This document shows positions 1 to 9,535 of a DNA stretch of 34,876 nt, one piece after another. The translations under genes and the position numbers were made by a program. The stretch is from positions 1 through 34,876 of the forward strand of contig JAQIBZ010000266.1 in NCBI GenBank assembly GCA_027858815.1, written 5' to 3'. The stretch is from Desulfobacteraceae bacterium. Lineage in GTDB: Bacteria > Desulfobacterota > Desulfobacteria > Desulfobacterales > Desulfosalsimonadaceae. The notes under the pieces are model-generated. The model searched no databases. It had not been told where the DNA came from and was given only the letters and a program-made list of their open reading frames with translations. Within the stretch, counting starts at the first letter, position 1, and the number at the start of each line of letters is the position of its first letter.

Positions 1-231
1 GTTATGTGCTATTCCGAACATAGATTCCGGCTAAGCTTGTCCTCGAATGTTTCTATCGGGGAAGCATGCCGGAATGACATTGTACTGGCCGAAACGATGA
101 TCAAGGCCCGATTTTTTGATGAAATTGACAAAATCCCTATCGATGTCCCTAATTATCAATTAATATGGCTTCTGAAAGAAATTTTTGTTAAACCTGAACG
201 TATTAAAAAGGAGGATGATATTGAACAATAA
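1..231 (+). CDS. C-terminal part of an unidentified protein, probably truncated by the window start
   Basis: Frame is open from position 1 to a stop at 229-231; no recognisable domain. Confidence 0.5.
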   Translation, partial: VMCYSEHRFRLSLSSNVSIGEACRNDIVLAETMIKARFFDEIDKIPIDVPNYQLIWLLKEIFVKPERIKKEDDIEQ

Positions 232-267
232 TTTTCCCAATCGGGTGAATCGTTTAATAATAAACAT

Positions 268-3200
268 ATGACTATGCGCAAAAAAATTATCCTGTGGGGA
301 CTCGGTTCATTCTTAATGGTACTTCTGGCGTTTGTATTGATTGCACCGACGTTGATCGATTCAATGTCCCTGAAAGAAAAAATTCAGACAGCAGCCGCCC
401 AAAAAAAAATTGGTAAAATTGATTATCATAAAGCCTACCTGTCAGTTTTGCCATTACCGCACCTGACCATTGAGAAAATGAGTTTTTCCTCTCCCCAAGG
501 GATAGTGGCCAGCGTCGACAACTTAGAGATCTACCCTGAACTGCTTCCACTATTTCGTGGACAATTGCGGCTTTTCGAGGTTGTTATGGGTTCGCCTGAG
601 TTCAAGGTTGTCCTATCTGACGAACATGCAAAAAAAGGAGTTTCCGGAAAAGATTCTTCGTCGTTTGATTTATCTGACAACCTGGTGAATGCGATTTTTC
701 CTCTGAGAGATTATACATCCGGCCTGACGGTTTCTATTGATCAGGGACGGTTTGAACTGAAAGAAGAAGGACAGCAAAAACTCGAAATCAGGGATTTTGA
801 CCTGGATGCTGATCTGGATTTCACTGGCATCAGTGGTTTCGATGTTGAAGTCAATATTGTTGACCCTTTCCTGACAATAAATCGCTCAGGGGAAATGTTG
901 GAAATCGACGGTGACCGGTTAAAAGCAGAACTCAGTGTCAACAAAGAAGAAGTGGTCTTTTCTTTGACAGATTTGAGGCTGGCGCAGCCGGCTTTAAAAT
1001 TGTCCGGCCGGTTCATCGCATCGCCGAAGACCACCGGGTTCAGTCTCGATCTGAACGGAAAAGATCTGGATGTTAAAGCAATCAGAGTCGCAACCCTTGG
1101 TTTGGGGGGTGATAATGAGACGGTCAATGATATTTTTTCTTATTTAAAGAGCGGACGCATTCCTGCCATCCATGTTCAATCCAAAAGCAAAAGTTTATCT
1201 GCGCTTGGGGATCTTGATAATATGATTATCCAGGGCCGATTACTGAATGCTGATATATCAATCGATGATATTGGAATGCAGCTTGTTGAAGTGGAAGGAG
1301 ACGCATTCATTTCTAATGGGCTTCTTGAAGCTTCCGGGGCGAGCGCACGGTTGGGAGAAACAACCGGGCATGATGGGTCTCTAAAAATCGGTTTGGCAAC
1401 TGGCAATGATACGTTTCATCTTGACATCATGCTTAACGCTCAGTTGGCTCAGGTCCCGCCTGTTTTAAAAAAAATAATTGATGATGAGACCATACTTCAT
1501 GAATTGTCCCTTTTTGCAAATATAGAAGGAGTGTCAAAGGGCAGGCTGATTCTGGGTGAAAGTATAGACGAGATCAATACAAAAATTGAAATTTCTGAGA
1601 TGAATTTTTCGGCAGACTATCAGCGGGTTCCTTTTCCAATTGAAATCAGCCGGGGCAAGCTGATTTATAAAGAAAATATGGTTGATCTCGAGGATCTTGA
1701 CGCCAGGATCGGCAATTCCACGTTTTCTGAAACTTCTTGTAACGTCCAATGGGAAAATGGCCTTGATATTGATATCCCCAATGGCCGCCTGAGACTGGAT
1801 TTAGTTGAGTTCTATCCGTGGGTTTCATCCTTTGAGGTCCTGCAGGAAAGTCTGGCTGATGTCAAAGAAGTGAAAGGCGATCTGGAATTATCGACTTTTA
1901 AACTCTCAAAGCACCATGATATCAATGGTATAAAAGATATCAATGATATCAATGATCAATGGCAGTTGTCAGCCACTGGAGAGGTGAAAGCGGTAAGCAT
2001 CAATACAACACAGCTTCCTGAAATGCTTCATCTGTCTTCCGGTAAATTCCAGGTGTCGCCGAATCAGTTGTTGTGTAAGAATCTAAACGCACAACTGATG
2101 GATGCAGAATTTGATCTGACGGGAACGCTTCTGGGTGATATCAGGCAACCTGAAAGTTTGAACGTTTCTCTTAACGGTGATGTGGGAGAAAAGTTCATAT
2201 ATTTTCTAAATCAATCCGGCCATTTGCCAACAGCCTATGTGGTTCATGCGCCTGTAAAATTGGCCAATACAAATTTTATATGGCAATCATCAGATGATTT
2301 CTCATTTACTGGCAATATATTTTTTCCAAAAGGCTTGCAGCTTTTTTCTGATTTTCAATACCAGACAGGTGGATTAAAGATCAATCGGTTAGATATTCAG
2401 GATCAGGAATCAAAGGCCACGCTTGCTTTTGAGATGCAAAAGAACATGATCAGCATAGGATTTAACGGCTATCTGCATAACAAAACGTTGGATCGGATAT
2501 TCGTTGTTGAAAAAGTTTCTGACGGCTGGTTGAAAGGAAATTTACAGGCTGCTTTTGTCAAGGACAACCTGTCTGAGTCAACCCTGAAAGGACAGCTTGA
2601 AGGGGGCAACATCATAATACCTCTCGCAGAAAGTGCGCCTTTGATCATTGATAAACTTTTGTTTGTCGATAAGAATAACAAGATAGATGTGAAGCAGCTG
2701 TCACTGTCACATGGGGAAAATCATGTGGATTTAAAAGGCCAGGTGGATATGACTTCAGATATGTTCATGCTCAATCTGGATGCATCGGTCGGAGATTTCA
2801 AATGGGATGCTTTTGAAAAAGCTGCAAAGGAACCCACCCAAGGATCAAGCGACAAACCAGGAATTGATTTCTGGATGTATCCGGTATCCGGCGTCATAAA
2901 TCTTGCGGTAAAATCGTTTTCATTGGGGGAATATACATGGAAACCGGTTTATGCGCAAATTTGCAGGGATCATGCCCGGATCAAAATTGATGTTACTGAA
3001 GCGAATCTATACGGAATAGATACATTGGGGACGTTTATAGTCGACGAAAATATCCTGGATCTGGATTTTAAATGCACTGCCAAAGACCGTGATATTGCCT
3101 CGACGCTCGGGGGGCTGAACAAAAAACAAATTGAGATGACCGGATTATATGAATTTAACGGTCAGGTCAAAGCCCGTGGTCAGGCAGATCAATTATTTCA

Positions 3201-3726
3201 TACCGCACAGGGACAATTTAACTTTAAAGCAAGCAATGGAATAATTACTAAGGATAAGAAATTGTCCAGGATTCTGGAAGTGATCAACTTCACAGAGATT
3301 GTCAAAGGCAGGATTCCTGATTTGAAAACTGAGGGGTTTAGCTATGAAACGATTACCGTCCAGGGAGAATTGACAGACAATATGATCGATTTTACGAAAC
3401 TCTATATGGACGGCAATACACTGGATCTTCATGGAAAAGGAACGCTTGATCTTGAGCAGCAAGTCATTGATATAAAACTTCTGGCAGCACCATTTAAAAC
3501 CGTCGACTCAGCCATTAAGTCTATCCCGGGTGTGAATTATCTGATGGCCGGCAACCTGGTATCTATTCCAGTCAGTGTCAAGGGCTCTGTTACTGATCCT
3601 AAAGTCAGTATTATGTACGCTTCAGAAATCAGTTCAGGCTTTCTTGATTTTGCTGAAAGAGCCATCAAATCGCCGATTAAGCTTATTAAATCGATGAATT
3701 TTTACAAAAAACCGAAGCCGGAGTGA
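268..3726 (+). CDS. Large AsmA-like protein (N-terminal TM anchor, AsmA-like C-terminal region)
   Basis: 1152 aa ORF; N-terminal hydrophobic helix (IILWGLGSFLMVLLAFVLIAP), then repetitive beta-rich sequence and a C-terminal 'G.i..G...l.f..G.l.l.dn.i.....y.dg..l.l.G.GtlDl...' AsmA-type pattern. Confidence 0.8.
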   Translation: MTMRKKIILWGLGSFLMVLLAFVLIAPTLIDSMSLKEKIQTAAAQKKIGKIDYHKAYLSVLPLPHLTIEKMSFSSPQGIVASVDNLEIYPELLPLFRGQLRLFEVVMGSPEFKVVLSDEHAKKGVSGKDSSSFDLSDNLVNAIFPLRDYTSGLTVSIDQGRFELKEEGQQKLEIRDFDLDADLDFTGISGFDVEVNIVDPFLTINRSGEMLEIDGDRLKAELSVNKEEVVFSLTDLRLAQPALKLSGRFIASPKTTGFSLDLNGKDLDVKAIRVATLGLGGDNETVNDIFSYLKSGRIPAIHVQSKSKSLSALGDLDNMIIQGRLLNADISIDDIGMQLVEVEGDAFISNGLLEASGASARLGETTGHDGSLKIGLATGNDTFHLDIMLNAQLAQVPPVLKKIIDDETILHELSLFANIEGVSKGRLILGESIDEINTKIEISEMNFSADYQRVPFPIEISRGKLIYKENMVDLEDLDARIGNSTFSETSCNVQWENGLDIDIPNGRLRLDLVEFYPWVSSFEVLQESLADVKEVKGDLELSTFKLSKHHDINGIKDINDINDQWQLSATGEVKAVSINTTQLPEMLHLSSGKFQVSPNQLLCKNLNAQLMDAEFDLTGTLLGDIRQPESLNVSLNGDVGEKFIYFLNQSGHLPTAYVVHAPVKLANTNFIWQSSDDFSFTGNIFFPKGLQLFSDFQYQTGGLKINRLDIQDQESKATLAFEMQKNMISIGFNGYLHNKTLDRIFVVEKVSDGWLKGNLQAAFVKDNLSESTLKGQLEGGNIIIPLAESAPLIIDKLLFVDKNNKIDVKQLSLSHGENHVDLKGQVDMTSDMFMLNLDASVGDFKWDAFEKAAKEPTQGSSDKPGIDFWMYPVSGVINLAVKSFSLGEYTWKPVYAQICRDHARIKIDVTEANLYGIDTLGTFIVDENILDLDFKCTAKDRDIASTLGGLNKKQIEMTGLYEFNGQVKARGQADQLFHTAQGQFNFKASNGIITKDKKLSRILEVINFTEIVKGRIPDLKTEGFSYETITVQGELTDNMIDFTKLYMDGNTLDLHGKGTLDLEQQVIDIKLLAAPFKTVDSAIKSIPGVNYLMAGNLVSIPVSVKGSVTDPKVSIMYASEISSGFLDFAERAIKSPIKLIKSMNFYKKPKPE

Positions 3727-3746
3727 CAAGAGGGTTCATCAGTGAT

Positions 3747-5039
3747 TTATCTGGGATTCATCAGTGATTCAATCTCATCGGCTTCATTGGGAATGTCTTT
3801 AGTGAGATCAACCGGACCGTCTTTTGTGATCAGGATATCATTCTCAATTCGGATACCGATTTCCTCATCTCTGACATAAATTCCCGGCTCACAGGTAAAA
3901 ACCATTCCTGCTTCAAACGCAAGATGTCGGCTTCCAACATCATGAACATCAAGGCCTAAATGGTGTGATGTGCCGTGCATGAAATACTTGCGATATAACG
4001 GGGTTTCCCTGTCCTGGTTTTTAACTTCATTTGCATCCAGAAGATTAAGCGCAATGAGCTCCGCTTCCATTATTCTTCCGACTTCTTTATTGTAAGTTTC
4101 TATGGTATTCCCGGGTCTTAGCAGATCAATGGCCGCTTTCTGGACTCTGAGAACCGCATTGTAGACATCTTTCTGGCGTTCTGAGAAACGTCCGTTTATC
4201 GGGACCGTTCGGGTCACATCTGCTGCGTAATTGGCATATTCAGCCCCAAAATCCATCAGCAGGAGATCCCCGTCTGCGCACTGACGGTCGTTTGCCGTAT
4301 AATGAAGCACGCAGGAGCCGGCACCGGATGCAATGATCGGTTCATATGCTGAACCCCGTGAACGGTTTTTCAAAAATTCGTAAACAATTTCCGCCTCAAT
4401 TTCAAATTCCCAGATTCCCGGCCGGATTATGCCAAGAATCCTGCGAAAGGCCTTATTCGTGATATCGCATGCATGACGGATCTGCTGAATTTCTTCAGCG
4501 GATTTTACCGTTCTTAAACGGCACATGATCGGGGCTATTCGTTCGTACTGATGGAGCGGGAATGCATTTTTGCACCATTTTAAAAAACGGGCATCACGGG
4601 TCTCAACTGTTGTATCCGCTCGAAGGTGCTCATTGGAATTTAAATAGATATTGCGGTTTTCGCTGACTAATTCTTTGAAAATTCTTTCAAACTCCGTTGT
4701 CCAGAATACGGTTCGAATGCCGGAAACTTCTGTTGCATTTTCCTTTGAGAGCTGCTGACCTTCCCAAATGGCGATTTCTTCGTTGGTGTAGCGGATGAAT
4801 AAAATTTCCCGGTGTTTTTCCAGAACAGCATCCGGGCAGATGAGGAGAATTGTTTCCTGCTGATCGATGCCGGTCAGATAAAACAGGTCCGGATTCTGTT
4901 TAAACGGATGAATGCCGTCTGCGCTGGTTGGTAAGACATCGTTTGAATTGAACACCGCAACGGAGTTCGGATTTAAATATTTTTTCAACCGGTCCCGGTT
5001 ATCAATAAACAACTGGCTGTTAACGGGGAAATATCGCAT
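3747..5039 (-). CDS. pepP: Xaa-Pro aminopeptidase (aminopeptidase P, M24 family)
   Basis: N-terminal AMP_N-like region (NSNDVLPTSADGIHPFKQNPDLFYLTGI) and M24 metal ligands in LLMDFGAEYANYAADVTRTVPING, HGTSHHLGLDVHD, GMVFTCEPGIY, IRIENDILIT. Confidence 0.9.
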   Translation of the reverse strand: MRYFPVNSQLFIDNRDRLKKYLNPNSVAVFNSNDVLPTSADGIHPFKQNPDLFYLTGIDQQETILLICPDAVLEKHREILFIRYTNEEIAIWEGQQLSKENATEVSGIRTVFWTTEFERIFKELVSENRNIYLNSNEHLRADTTVETRDARFLKWCKNAFPLHQYERIAPIMCRLRTVKSAEEIQQIRHACDITNKAFRRILGIIRPGIWEFEIEAEIVYEFLKNRSRGSAYEPIIASGAGSCVLHYTANDRQCADGDLLLMDFGAEYANYAADVTRTVPINGRFSERQKDVYNAVLRVQKAAIDLLRPGNTIETYNKEVGRIMEAELIALNLLDANEVKNQDRETPLYRKYFMHGTSHHLGLDVHDVGSRHLAFEAGMVFTCEPGIYVRDEEIGIRIENDILITKDGPVDLTKDIPNEADEIESLMNPR

Positions 5040-5167
5040 AATTTTTTTACCTGATGATTATTTTAATTTTTTCTGTCCATAATGGTCTTAAAACAATAAA
5101 ACTTCAAGCTTTTATCTCATCGAGTGGCATAGAAAAAACGTGAGCAGGAGATTCTTCCTGAATTGTA

Positions 5168-5197
5168 TTGACAATTACCGGCGATTGCTATTTTCTA
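5168..5197 (+). promoter_or_regulatory. Possible sigma70-type promoter for the riboswitch transcript
   Basis: Exact TTGACA at 5168-5173, AT-rich weak -10 (TTTTCTAA region) about 17-19 nt downstream, 20-50 nt before the riboswitch P1. Confidence 0.35.
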
Positions 5198-5220
5198 AAA
5201 AAGATTTAATAATATACAGA

Positions 5221-5383
5221 CTGATCAGGTGTAGTAGCACTATCTAACAGGGAATCCTGTGAAATTCAGGAACGGACCCCCCGCTGTAATCGGAGACGAA
5301 CGCCGCAAACTATGCCACTGTTTTTATAACGGGAAGGCGCGGTTAATAGGGTGAACCGAAAGTCAGAAGACCTGCCTGATCAG
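5221..5383 (+). promoter_or_regulatory. Cobalamin (B12) riboswitch
   Basis: Conserved cobalamin element blocks: AACAGGGAATCCTGTGAAATTCAGGAACGGACCCCCCGCTGTAATCGG, GCCACTG...GGGAAGGC, and the B12 box AGTCAGAAGACCTGCCTGATCAG; P1 is a perfect 9-bp CTGATCAGG/CCTGATCAG closure. Confidence 0.95.
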
Positions 5384-5444
5384 TAGATTCGCAGCTATGG
5401 GAATAGCTGGTTTCTTCAACGTCCAGGTGATAGAAAAGGGATAG

Positions 5445-5474
5445 CCCGGGTCGATTTTTCGATTCGGGTTTTTT
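5445..5474 (+). terminator. Intrinsic terminator in the riboswitch leader (expression platform)
   Basis: CCCGGGTCGA-TTTT-TCGATTCGGG stem (10 bp, two G-U) followed by TTTTTT, between the riboswitch and the start codon at 5497. Confidence 0.85.
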
Positions 5475-5496
5475 GTTTTAAATTAAAGGAGAAGCT

Positions 5497-5841
5497 ATGC
5501 CGTATTTTAAAATTGAAACTAACCAGAAATTAGATGAAGCTGGTACTGAAAAGCTTTCAAAAGACATGTCCTCTTTTCTATCCGGCCTGCTGGGAAAGCC
5601 GGAACGGGTAATTATGGTATCTGTTTATCACAGCGTAACAATGACGTTTAATGAAAACACATTGCCGGCGGCATATATAGAAATGAAAAGTATCGGTCTG
5701 ACAGAGGATCAATGCCCGGAATATGCCATGTCGATTTGTGAATTTTTCGAGACAACTCTCGCTATTCCTTCGGATCGAATCTACATTGATTTTGCAGCGA
5801 TTGATGGGAGCATGTTTGGGTGGAATAAGCAGACATTTTGA
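5497..5841 (+). CDS. MIF / tautomerase superfamily protein
   Basis: 114 aa starting MP (Pro1 as in tautomerases), MIF-like pattern ending 'iPsDRIYIDFaaidgSMFGWNKQTF'; AAGGAG RBS upstream. Confidence 0.85.
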   Translation: MPYFKIETNQKLDEAGTEKLSKDMSSFLSGLLGKPERVIMVSVYHSVTMTFNENTLPAAYIEMKSIGLTEDQCPEYAMSICEFFETTLAIPSDRIYIDFAAIDGSMFGWNKQTF

Positions 5842-5871
5842 TAAAATATTGTATTGTTGGGGAGTGCTTTT

Positions 5872-6453
5872 GTGAAAATCGAATTTGTTAAGAAAATTAC
5901 TGATTATCTTCATCTGAATATGTTTGAAATAACCTATTCAGACACCAATGGGCGTGAAAAGATCTGGAGTTTTGCATCCCGCAATGATCCGCCCAAATGT
6001 GTTTCCGGACACTTTGAAACACCGGATGCCGTTGTTATTGTTCCGTATCATACAGATAAAAAACAACTGGTGATCATTAAAGAGTTTCGGGTTCCGCTGG
6101 GTGATTATCAGTATGGATTCCCTGCAGGTCTGGTAGATGCCGGTGAAACTATTGAGACATCGGTTATAAGAGAGCTTAAAGAAGAAACCGGCTTGGTAAT
6201 GACGCAAATAAACCGGTTGAGTCCGCCGATTTATTCATCATCCGGCATGACGGATGAGTCCATCGTCATGGCGTATGTGGATTGTTCCGGGGAAGTTTCA
6301 AATGAGGGAAATACCAGCTCAGAAGACATTGAAACCATTTTTGTATCCCCTGATGAAGCAAGGGAATTGTGCTGCAACAGTCAAATAAAATGTGACGTTA
6401 AAACATGGCTGGTGCTTTCAGTATATGGAGAAACCGGCCGGGTAAACTGGTAG
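5872..6453 (+). CDS. NUDIX hydrolase (ADP-ribose pyrophosphatase-like)
   Basis: Perfect NUDIX box GLVDAGETIETSVIRELKEETGL (Gx5Ex7REUxEExGU). ORF track starts at TTG 5854; GTG at 5872 with GGGGAG upstream is the more likely start. Confidence 0.9.
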   Translation: MKIEFVKKITDYLHLNMFEITYSDTNGREKIWSFASRNDPPKCVSGHFETPDAVVIVPYHTDKKQLVIIKEFRVPLGDYQYGFPAGLVDAGETIETSVIRELKEETGLVMTQINRLSPPIYSSSGMTDESIVMAYVDCSGEVSNEGNTSSEDIETIFVSPDEARELCCNSQIKCDVKTWLVLSVYGETGRVNW

Positions 6454-6471
6454 ATATATAGAAGTTCCCTC

Positions 6472-7566
6472 TCATGCGACCGGCAGAATCAGGCTGAAAG
6501 TAGAACCCATGCCTTCCTGGGTTTCAAACTCGATCATGCCATTGTGGGCTTCAATAATTTTTTTTGCAATAGCCAGCCCAAGTCCGGTGCTGGTTTCACC
6601 TGCGGTCGGGCGGATGCTCAGACGGTGGAATTCGCTGAACAGCAGATGTTGTTCTTCTCTGGGAATTCCCGGGCCCTCATCGGTAACACTAAAATCTATA
6701 AGCTCCCCATTCTGCTTCAGGCTTAAATATACGTTTGATCCAATGGGCGCAAATTTTATGGCATTGGTAATAAGGTTGTCAATTGCCTGTCCGAGACGGT
6801 GCGCGTCAAAGATAACTTCCGGAATTAGGGGCAGGTCCCTATGGATAGTGATATGTTTTTTGTCAGCCTGTAGCTGAATCAGCTGAATTCTCTCCTGTAT
6901 TAATTTATTCAATGAGCCGTTTTTCTGTGTAAGCTGCATGTTGCCGCTTTCAATTCGGGAAATATCTAAAAGATCATTGATCATTGCCAGCATATTTTGG
7001 CTGGTGGAATGGATAATGTCTAAAAATTCATTTTGTTCCTCAGTGAAGTTATTCCCATCTTTAATAAGCAGTTCGCTGAATCCTCTGACGGAAATGACCG
7101 GGTTTCTGAGATCATGTGCAACAATACCGATAAACTTGTTTTTCAACTCATTGTTACCGGTAAGTTCTCTTTGTTTCTCGATCAGCTTTCTTTCCAGACA
7201 AACGATTCGTGTTCCTACCTTGATTCGAGCGATTAGTTCCTGAAGGTTCACGGGTTTCATGATGTATTCATCAACACCTGCATCAAAGCCTTTGATTAAA
7301 TCCTGTTTTTCATCTTTGGCTGTCAGCATGATGATAAACACATAACTGCCTTTTTGTTTTCCCCGGATTTTCCGACAGACATCAATGCCGTCCATTCCAG
7401 GCAGAATCCAGTCAATGATGGCAATGTTGATGGGATGGTCAAGAATTGACGTAAAGGTTTCAATACCGTTGGAAGCTTCAAATACATTGTAGCCTTTTTT
7501 TTTCAGGTATTGGGATACCATTTTTCGGGCAGCTGCATCATCATCTGCTATCAGTATGTTCATCAT
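6472..7566 (-). CDS. Response regulator-histidine kinase hybrid (REC-HisKA-HATPase)
   Basis: REC domain (ILIADDDAAARKMV, AIIDWILPGMDG, MLTAKDEKQD, DEYIMKP), HisKA (IVAHDLRNPVISVRGFSELL), HATPase (DNLITNAIKFAP, VTDEGPGIP, TGLGLAIAKKIIEAHNG). Confidence 0.95.
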   Translation of the reverse strand: MMNILIADDDAAARKMVSQYLKKKGYNVFEASNGIETFTSILDHPINIAIIDWILPGMDGIDVCRKIRGKQKGSYVFIIMLTAKDEKQDLIKGFDAGVDEYIMKPVNLQELIARIKVGTRIVCLERKLIEKQRELTGNNELKNKFIGIVAHDLRNPVISVRGFSELLIKDGNNFTEEQNEFLDIIHSTSQNMLAMINDLLDISRIESGNMQLTQKNGSLNKLIQERIQLIQLQADKKHITIHRDLPLIPEVIFDAHRLGQAIDNLITNAIKFAPIGSNVYLSLKQNGELIDFSVTDEGPGIPREEQHLLFSEFHRLSIRPTAGETSTGLGLAIAKKIIEAHNGMIEFETQEGMGSTFSLILPVA

Positions 7567-7657
7567 TTTTTTAACGTCGCAAAATAGGGTTAATATAACA
7601 TAATAATTAATTTTATATGGTTATTATCGTGCAATAAGTGATGCCCGATGGGTGCGT

Positions 7658-9346
7658 TCAGCTTGAGTAAACTGATTCAATTTCTTCAAAAGAGGTCAGG
7701 CCCTGGAGTACTTTTTTAATTCCGTCATATTTTTTGCTCTGGAATCCAAGCTTTTTGCTATGAATTTTAATTTCATCAGGGGTTGCATTACCGCAGATCA
7801 TTTTTCTGATGTCATCATTGATGACCAATAAACCTATGATACCAATATGCCCGAGATATCCTGTATTGCGGCAATACGGGCAGCCAACAGCGCGCCAGGC
7901 AAATACTTTCGGGGCACCGTCGAAAATAAAAAGATCATGTATTTGCTGAAAAGACAGCTGATATTTTTCTTTGCAATGATCACACAGTCTTCGGACATTC
8001 TGGTGATTGATGATGGATGTGATCTCAGAACCGATTCTCAGTCTGGTGAGGTATATGGCTTCAAATACATCGGGAGCACTAATCCCGGCAATAACAAACT
8101 GTCCGTTTTCAGCTGTCTTTTTAATATCATCGATAATATCCGGGTCTTTAATGTTCTGAACATAGATGACATCCGGATGGAGATTCAGGCAGGATGTGAG
8201 TACTTCTGAACGGGTGAAATTCGCTTTTGGATTGATCTGGTACTGGTCTATTTCATTTAGCAGCCAAGTGGGTGAATCTTCTACTGTCATTATTTTTTTT
8301 GTATGTGTGGAACGAATTTTATTAATGATAGAATATGCAAGGCTGCTGTAGTCCGTTTGAGATGGACCGGAGATAAGCATGATGCCTTTTAAGGTATTTA
8401 TCTGATGTTCAAGCTGCTGCATTTGCTTAGCAGGGATAAATTGTTCAGAAATTTCTGGTATTTTTTGTAATGCCTGCCGATCCATTAGTTTTAGAAAAAT
8501 TTTTTCTCCGAATTCCGTGTGCAGCATTAAAAACTGGATATCAAATTTTTTCCCCGGTGTCGGGAAGATAATCCGGCTGTATTGTGCATCCTTATCATTG
8601 CTGTCTGTAATCTTTGCCAGGGCTTTTAGATTTTTTAACAGTTGATGATATACGTTTTTTTCAATCTGTAATCTTTCATAAAATTTACCGTTTATGATAA
8701 AACAGATTCTGGCAATGTGTTCTTCCGGGTCAATCTGGATTTCGCTGGAGTATTCTGTAATTCCCAAAAGAATCAGGCAAACGTGGAGCTGGTTGATGGA
8801 TTCTTTGCCTGCGATTTCTTCAAATGTTTTTTCACTGATGGGGTTGTCGGCATCAAAAACCTTGCTGGTGGTTATTTTCGTGAAAAATTCATATAATGTA
8901 GTATTGGTCTGGTATTCGTTTTCTATTGCCCATTCAATATCCTGGGGTAATGCAAACACAAGGTTTACCGGTCCCTTGAGGATGCTTTCGATTTGTTTTT
9001 TTAAGGCAATATTATCCGGGATCGGGGTTGCAACAGTAACCGTATCGCCCATTTGATAAATGGGTATCGCATAATTCTGCCTGGCAAATCGTTCCGGCAT
9101 TTTACGAATGATGTTTGATTGAAACAGGGATTTTTCTAGATCAACATGAGCAATACTAATGGAGTCACACCAGAGCTGGCATAGCTGCCTTTTGGTGCCG
9201 ATACCGCTCTGGATCAGTGTTGCTAAAACATCTAAGGCATTGCCGTCCAGTTCATAGAGCAGATCCGAAACAAAGCCGTCAGGAATGATCTGTTTTTCTT
9301 TTAAGATCTTAAAGAAAAGAGGATTTTCAATTTTTGGCGCTTTCAT
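7658..9346 (-). CDS. GspE/PilB-family (type II secretion / type IV pilus) ATPase-like protein with degenerate nucleotide-binding motifs
   Basis: GspE_N-like N-terminal half and C-terminal GspE core (GIMLISGPSQTDYSSLAYSI ... KIMTVED ... QYQINPKANFTRSEVLTSCLNLHPDVIYVQNIKDPD ... RRLCDHCKEKY ... VGCPYCRNTGYLGHIGIIGLL). Walker A/B residues substituted. Confidence 0.85.
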   Translation of the reverse strand: MKAPKIENPLFFKILKEKQIIPDGFVSDLLYELDGNALDVLATLIQSGIGTKRQLCQLWCDSISIAHVDLEKSLFQSNIIRKMPERFARQNYAIPIYQMGDTVTVATPIPDNIALKKQIESILKGPVNLVFALPQDIEWAIENEYQTNTTLYEFFTKITTSKVFDADNPISEKTFEEIAGKESINQLHVCLILLGITEYSSEIQIDPEEHIARICFIINGKFYERLQIEKNVYHQLLKNLKALAKITDSNDKDAQYSRIIFPTPGKKFDIQFLMLHTEFGEKIFLKLMDRQALQKIPEISEQFIPAKQMQQLEHQINTLKGIMLISGPSQTDYSSLAYSIINKIRSTHTKKIMTVEDSPTWLLNEIDQYQINPKANFTRSEVLTSCLNLHPDVIYVQNIKDPDIIDDIKKTAENGQFVIAGISAPDVFEAIYLTRLRIGSEITSIINHQNVRRLCDHCKEKYQLSFQQIHDLFIFDGAPKVFAWRAVGCPYCRNTGYLGHIGIIGLLVINDDIRKMICGNATPDEIKIHSKKLGFQSKKYDGIKKVLQGLTSFEEIESVYSS

Positions 9347-9368
9347 CGTCCTAATGTTAAATCCTGTG

Positions 9369-9533
9369 TCAGTTATTCTTTTTTTTCTTTGCCTTCAGAT
9401 TTGACAGCATCATTTCAGTGATGATTTCCTGAGGAATATTTTTTTCCTGGCTTACATCCTTTTTTTGTTCGAGTAGATCATCCTCAATTTCATTGAGCAT
9501 ATCAGACAAATTATATTTTTCTTTGAGCTGCAT
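9369..9533 (-). CDS. Small 54-aa Lys/Glu-rich protein, unknown function
   Basis: In-frame ATG at 9533 lies 2 nt after the stop of the upstream regulator gene (MQLKEKYNLSDMLNEIEDDLLEQKKDVSQEKNIPQEIITEMMLSNLKAKKKKNN); preferred over the ORF-track start at 9572, which overlaps that gene. Confidence 0.55.
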   Translation of the reverse strand: MQLKEKYNLSDMLNEIEDDLLEQKKDVSQEKNIPQEIITEMMLSNLKAKKKKNN

Positions 9534-9535
9534 TG

